Shown here: positions 30,378 to 32,829 of the stretch, piece by piece
How positions within the stretch are numbered: the stretch's first letter is position 1
Layout: each line of letters begins with the position of its first letter
DNA from: Rivihabitans pingtungensis
GTDB taxonomy: Bacteria > Pseudomonadota > Gammaproteobacteria > Burkholderiales > Aquaspirillaceae
NCBI RefSeq assembly: GCF_003201855.1
Contig: NZ_QJKI01000034.1
Span: forward strand, 1 to 32,829
Length of the DNA stretch: 32,829 nucleotides
Direction of reading: 5' to 3'
Made by a program: the position numbers and the translations under genes
Notes under the pieces: generated by a model
What the model saw: the letters and a program-made list of their open reading frames with translations, nothing else
What the model was told of the DNA's origin: nothing
The model's database searches: none

Positions 30378-31442
30378 ATGGCACTCGTTTCCATGCGCCA
30401 ACTGCTCGACCACGCGGCAGAATTCAGCTACGGCCTGCCGGCCTTCAACGTCAACAACCTGGAGCAAATGCGCGCCATCATGGAAGCAGCCGACAAGTGC
30501 GACGCCCCGGTGATCGTGCAAGCCTCTGCCGGCGCGCGCAAATACGCTGGCGCGCCCTTTCTGCGCCACCTGATCCTGGCCGCCGTGGAAGAATTTCCGC
30601 ACATCCCGGTGGTGATGCACCAGGACCACGGCACCAGCCCGGACGTGTGCCAACGCTCGATCCAGCTGGGCTTTAGCTCGGTGATGATGGACGGCTCGCT
30701 GAAATCCGACGGCAAAACCCCGGCCGACTACGCCTATAACGCCGAAGTCACCCGCACCGTGGTGAACTTCTCCCACGCCTGCGGCGTGTCGGTGGAAGGC
30801 GAAATCGGCTGCCTGGGCAGCCTGGAAACCGGCATGGCCGGCGAAGAAGACGGCGTGGGCGCCGAAGGCGTGCTGGACCACAGCCAACTGCTGACCGACC
30901 CGGAAGAAGCCGCCCAGTTTGTCAAAGACACTGGCGTGGACGCGCTGGCCATCGCCATCGGCACCAGCCACGGCGCGTACAAATTCACCAAAAAGCCCAC
31001 TGGCGACGTGCTGCGCATCGACCGCATCAAGGAAATCCACGCCCGCATCCCCAACACCCACCTGGTGATGCACGGCAGCTCCAGCGTGCCGCAAGAATGG
31101 CTGGCCATCATCAATGAATTTGGCGGCGACCTGGGCGAAACCTACGGCGTGCCGGTGGAAGAAATCGTCGAAGGCATCAAGCACGGCGTGCGCAAGGTGA
31201 ACATCGACACCGACCTGCGCCTGGCCAGCACCGGCGCCATCCGTCGCTTTCTGGCGCAAAACCCGAAAGAATTCGACCCGCGCAAATACCTGAAAGTCTC
31301 CACCGACGCCATGCGCGACATCTGCATCGCCCGCTACGAAGCGTTTGGCGCATGTGGCCAAGCCGCCAAGATCAAGCCGGTGAGCCTGGACGCCATGGCC
31401 AATCTGTACCTGAAGGGCCAATTGGCGCAGATCGTGAAGTAA
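30378..31442 (+). CDS. fba: Class II fructose-bisphosphate aldolase
   Basis: A 354-aa zinc-dependent aldolase of the CbbA/Calvin-type subclass. Landmarks are YGLPAFNVNNLEQMRAIMEA, the metal/catalytic stretch VVMHQDHGTSPDVCQRSIQL, FSSVMMDGSLK, VSVEGEIGCLGSLETG, IAIGTSHGAYKF, LVMHGSSSVPQEW and the C-terminal HGVRKVNIDTDLRLASTGAI, then R. It splits fructose-1,6-bisphosphate or condenses the triose phosphates. It completes a tkt-gap-pgk-fba set; a pyruvate kinase gene, often between pgk and fba in relatives, is missing here and the LysE and lipoprotein genes sit in that place. Confidence 0.96.
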   Translation: MALVSMRQLLDHAAEFSYGLPAFNVNNLEQMRAIMEAADKCDAPVIVQASAGARKYAGAPFLRHLILAAVEEFPHIPVVMHQDHGTSPDVCQRSIQLGFSSVMMDGSLKSDGKTPADYAYNAEVTRTVVNFSHACGVSVEGEIGCLGSLETGMAGEEDGVGAEGVLDHSQLLTDPEEAAQFVKDTGVDALAIAIGTSHGAYKFTKKPTGDVLRIDRIKEIHARIPNTHLVMHGSSSVPQEWLAIINEFGGDLGETYGVPVEEIVEGIKHGVRKVNIDTDLRLASTGAIRRFLAQNPKEFDPRKYLKVSTDAMRDICIARYEAFGACGQAAKIKPVSLDAMANLYLKGQLAQIVK

Positions 31443-31516
31443 GCCCTAGCCGCCAGTCACGTTGAAGCACAAGGCTCATGCGCCACGAAGAGTCTCTCGC
31501 CGCATTACACCGAGTC

Positions 31517-31536
31517 ATTCCCGCGCAGGCGGGAAT
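31517..31536. repeat. dRS3-like 20-bp palindrome
   Basis: ATTCCCGCGCAGGCGGGAAT fits the ATTCCC-N8-GGGAAT consensus of the dRS3 element of Neisseria, and is flanked by GTC and CCAG as in related dispersed repeats. In Neisseria such sites flank repeat arrays and serve as phage insertion points. Confidence 0.65.
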
Positions 31537-31612
31537 CCAGGCGTGCCCACCGCGTACAGCGGTCTAAGCACCCGCCAGTCGGTTCTGAATCATGGTGACT
31601 GGCTACGGCAAT

Positions 31613-31648
31613 AAAAAAAGCGCGACGAAGGATTTCGTCGCGCTTTTT
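31613..31648. terminator. Strong bidirectional rho-independent terminator
   Basis: Perfect 11-bp stem AGCGCGACGAA (31619-31629) / TTCGTCGCGCT (31634-31644), loop GGAT, flanked by seven A's on the left and five T's on the right. It ends the fba transcript and insulates the Abi-type gene. Confidence 0.9.
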
Positions 31649-31724
31649 GTTGGGTGTGTGGGTTATTTGTCAGAATGGGCATTGTTGAGGTGGATTAAAC
31701 CGTACACCGCGAAGGATATGACTC

Positions 31725-32717
31725 ATGAGCTATGCCAAACCCTGGAAAAGCTACGCTGATCAACTGAATCAATTGATCGACCGGGGCATGGTCGTCACCG
31801 ACCGAGATCGTGCGCTGGATTACTTGAAGCGCATAGGCTACTACCGCCTGAGCGGCTACTGGTTTGCGTTCCGTGAACGCAGCGCCCCCTTGTGTCTGTT
31901 GGATGGACAGGGCCGCAAGCCGAAGAAGGTGCGCGAAGAACGCATCGCCCTTGATCTCTTTCGGGCTGGGACCACCTTTCAAAATGCGGTGGACCTATAC
32001 GTGTTCGACAAGCAGCTTCGGCTACTGGTGATGGATGCCCTGGAACGCATCGAAGTGGCGTTGCGTGTGGATGTGTCCCACACTTTGGGTCAGCTGGACC
32101 GCTTTGCCTACCTCAAGCCCGAGCTGTTTCACGACGAGTTCAGCGTCAAGCTGGACAAGGATTCCGGCGTCACCCGGCACCACGAGTGGCTGAGCAAGCA
32201 CGCGCAGTTGATCGGCCGCTCCAAAGAAGAATTCGTTCGGCACAATCGGACGAAATATGGCCTACCGCTGGCGATCTGGGTGGCCTGCGAGGTGTGGGAT
32301 TTCGGCACGCTTTCGACGTTGTTCAACGGAATGCGCACGACGGAGCAAGATGCGATTGCCAGCCAATACGGCATCAGTGATGGCCGGGTGTTCGCGACAT
32401 GGCTGCGTAGCCTCAACTACCTGCGCAATGTCTGCGCACACCACAGTCGTCTTTGGAATCGGAATATCGTTGACCAGCCGCGCTTGCCGTCATCTGCTGA
32501 ACTGGCCTGGATGACTCCGTTTGAGAGCGATACGCACGCACGGGCACGCTGTTTCTTGCTCTTGCGCATCACCCGACATTTGTTAGAGGTCATCAATCCA
32601 CGGTCGAGTTGGCCTGGCCGGCTCAAGGCACATCTGCATGCCTTTCCCGATCTGTCTCACCTTGGATTGAACCTGAAAGGCATGGGCGTGCCCGATGGCT
32701 GGGAGGCCGACTGGTGA
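31725..32717 (+). CDS. Abi family protein (Abi_2; AbiD/AbiF-like, HEPN type)
   Basis: A 330-aa protein that begins SYAKPWKSYADQLNQLIDRG, then MVVTDRDRALDYLKRIGYYR and LSGYWFAFRE, the N-terminal signature of Abi_2 proteins related to lactococcal AbiD/AbiF. The C-terminal half contains LNYLRNVCAHHSRLWNR, an R-x4-H HEPN ribonuclease motif (RNVCAH). Abi proteins abort phage infection, typically by RNA cleavage when triggered. The codon/GC make-up (about 53% in 32221-32280) is lower than that of fba, suggesting acquisition. It is a single gene isolated by a strong terminator upstream; no antitoxin is visible inside the window, though one could lie beyond the right edge. Confidence 0.88.
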   Translation: MSYAKPWKSYADQLNQLIDRGMVVTDRDRALDYLKRIGYYRLSGYWFAFRERSAPLCLLDGQGRKPKKVREERIALDLFRAGTTFQNAVDLYVFDKQLRLLVMDALERIEVALRVDVSHTLGQLDRFAYLKPELFHDEFSVKLDKDSGVTRHHEWLSKHAQLIGRSKEEFVRHNRTKYGLPLAIWVACEVWDFGTLSTLFNGMRTTEQDAIASQYGISDGRVFATWLRSLNYLRNVCAHHSRLWNRNIVDQPRLPSSAELAWMTPFESDTHARARCFLLLRITRHLLEVINPRSSWPGRLKAHLHAFPDLSHLGLNLKGMGVPDGWEADW

Positions 32718-32741
32718 GCACAGGCAATAAAAAAGGGTATC

Positions 32742-32816
32742 CGGAATCCACTGTTGAACGATATTTGCGAGGCGCGCCTATACTCTGGGCGTACTTCGGA
32801 ATTGACTGTTGAAACG
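32742..32816. repeat. Short direct repeat at the window edge
   Basis: CGGAATCCACTGTTGAACG (32742-32760) recurs as CGGAATTGACTGTTGAAACG (32797-32816), 55 bp apart. Between them TTGAAC (32754-32759) and TATACT (32779-32784) are 19 bp apart and could form a promoter for a gene beyond the window. The nature of the repeat is unknown. Confidence 0.4.
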
Positions 32817-32829
32817 TCGTACGCTACCA

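Larger units (their letters stand above)
31443..31724. other. Intergenic region between fba and the Abi-type gene
   Basis: A 282-bp stretch with no gene. It holds the dRS3-like repeat, the strong bidirectional terminator and the Abi-gene leader. A candidate -35 (TTGTCA) lies around 31665-31670, but no matching -10 is convincing. AAGGAT precedes the Abi-gene ATG at 31725. Confidence 0.5.

Overview
The window is high-GC bacterial DNA with dense, short-gap operons. It most likely comes from a betaproteobacterium of the Neisseriales (Chromobacterium/Vogesella-like). I infer this from the gene order rsmB - DUF4390 - ntrY - ntrX, a tkt/gap/pgk/fba carbon cluster, a GapB-like GAPDH, and a 20-bp dRS3-like palindrome of the kind known from Neisseria. 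No rRNA, tRNA or CRISPR array was seen.

Region by region. (a) 1-745: the start of a glutamate/aspartate-type binding protein on the minus strand, then a leader with palindromes. (b) 695-4802: an overlapping three-gene operon (nitrilase-family amidase, TetR repressor, 830-aa PEP-synthase/rifampin-phosphotransferase-like enzyme) behind a double palindromic operator. (c) 4803-6865: an AT-richer two-gene cassette on the minus strand, an AAA ATPase followed by a DUF3226-like TOPRIM protein. It is flanked on its far side by a decayed second copy of the last ~70 bp of the phosphotransferase-like gene, and it looks like a split-OLD/PARIS-type defence module. (d) 6918-13334: flavodoxin-family reductase, HxlR regulator, LysR regulator, and a divergent tripartite drug-efflux operon (outer-membrane lipoprotein, EmrA-like adaptor, EmrB-like MFS). 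(e) 13340-15865: GFA-family protein, HypT-like LysR regulator and moeB, with three copies of a ~103-bp intergenic repeat between them. (f) 15930-21455: a structured intergenic stretch with a terminator, then ntrX, ntrY, a DUF4390 gene and rsmB (all minus). NtrX has a degenerate ATPase domain. (g) 21640-24401: a fourth copy of the repeat, then a Slam/type XI-like outer-membrane protein divergent from a secreted FecR-domain protein whose C terminus looks like a TbpB-type barrel. (h) 24598-31442: tkt, gap, pgk, a CaMKII_AD-like lipoprotein, a LysE exporter and fba, with GC-rich hairpins at most junctions. (i) 31443-32829: dRS3-like repeat, strong terminator, an Abi_2/HEPN-type gene and a short direct repeat at the window edge.

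The strongest leads for undescribed biology are the ATPase-TOPRIM cassette with its duplicated target-gene end, the Slam-like/FecR-barrel pair, and the ~103-bp repeat family with inverted termini. All functions are read from sequence alone; no database search was run.
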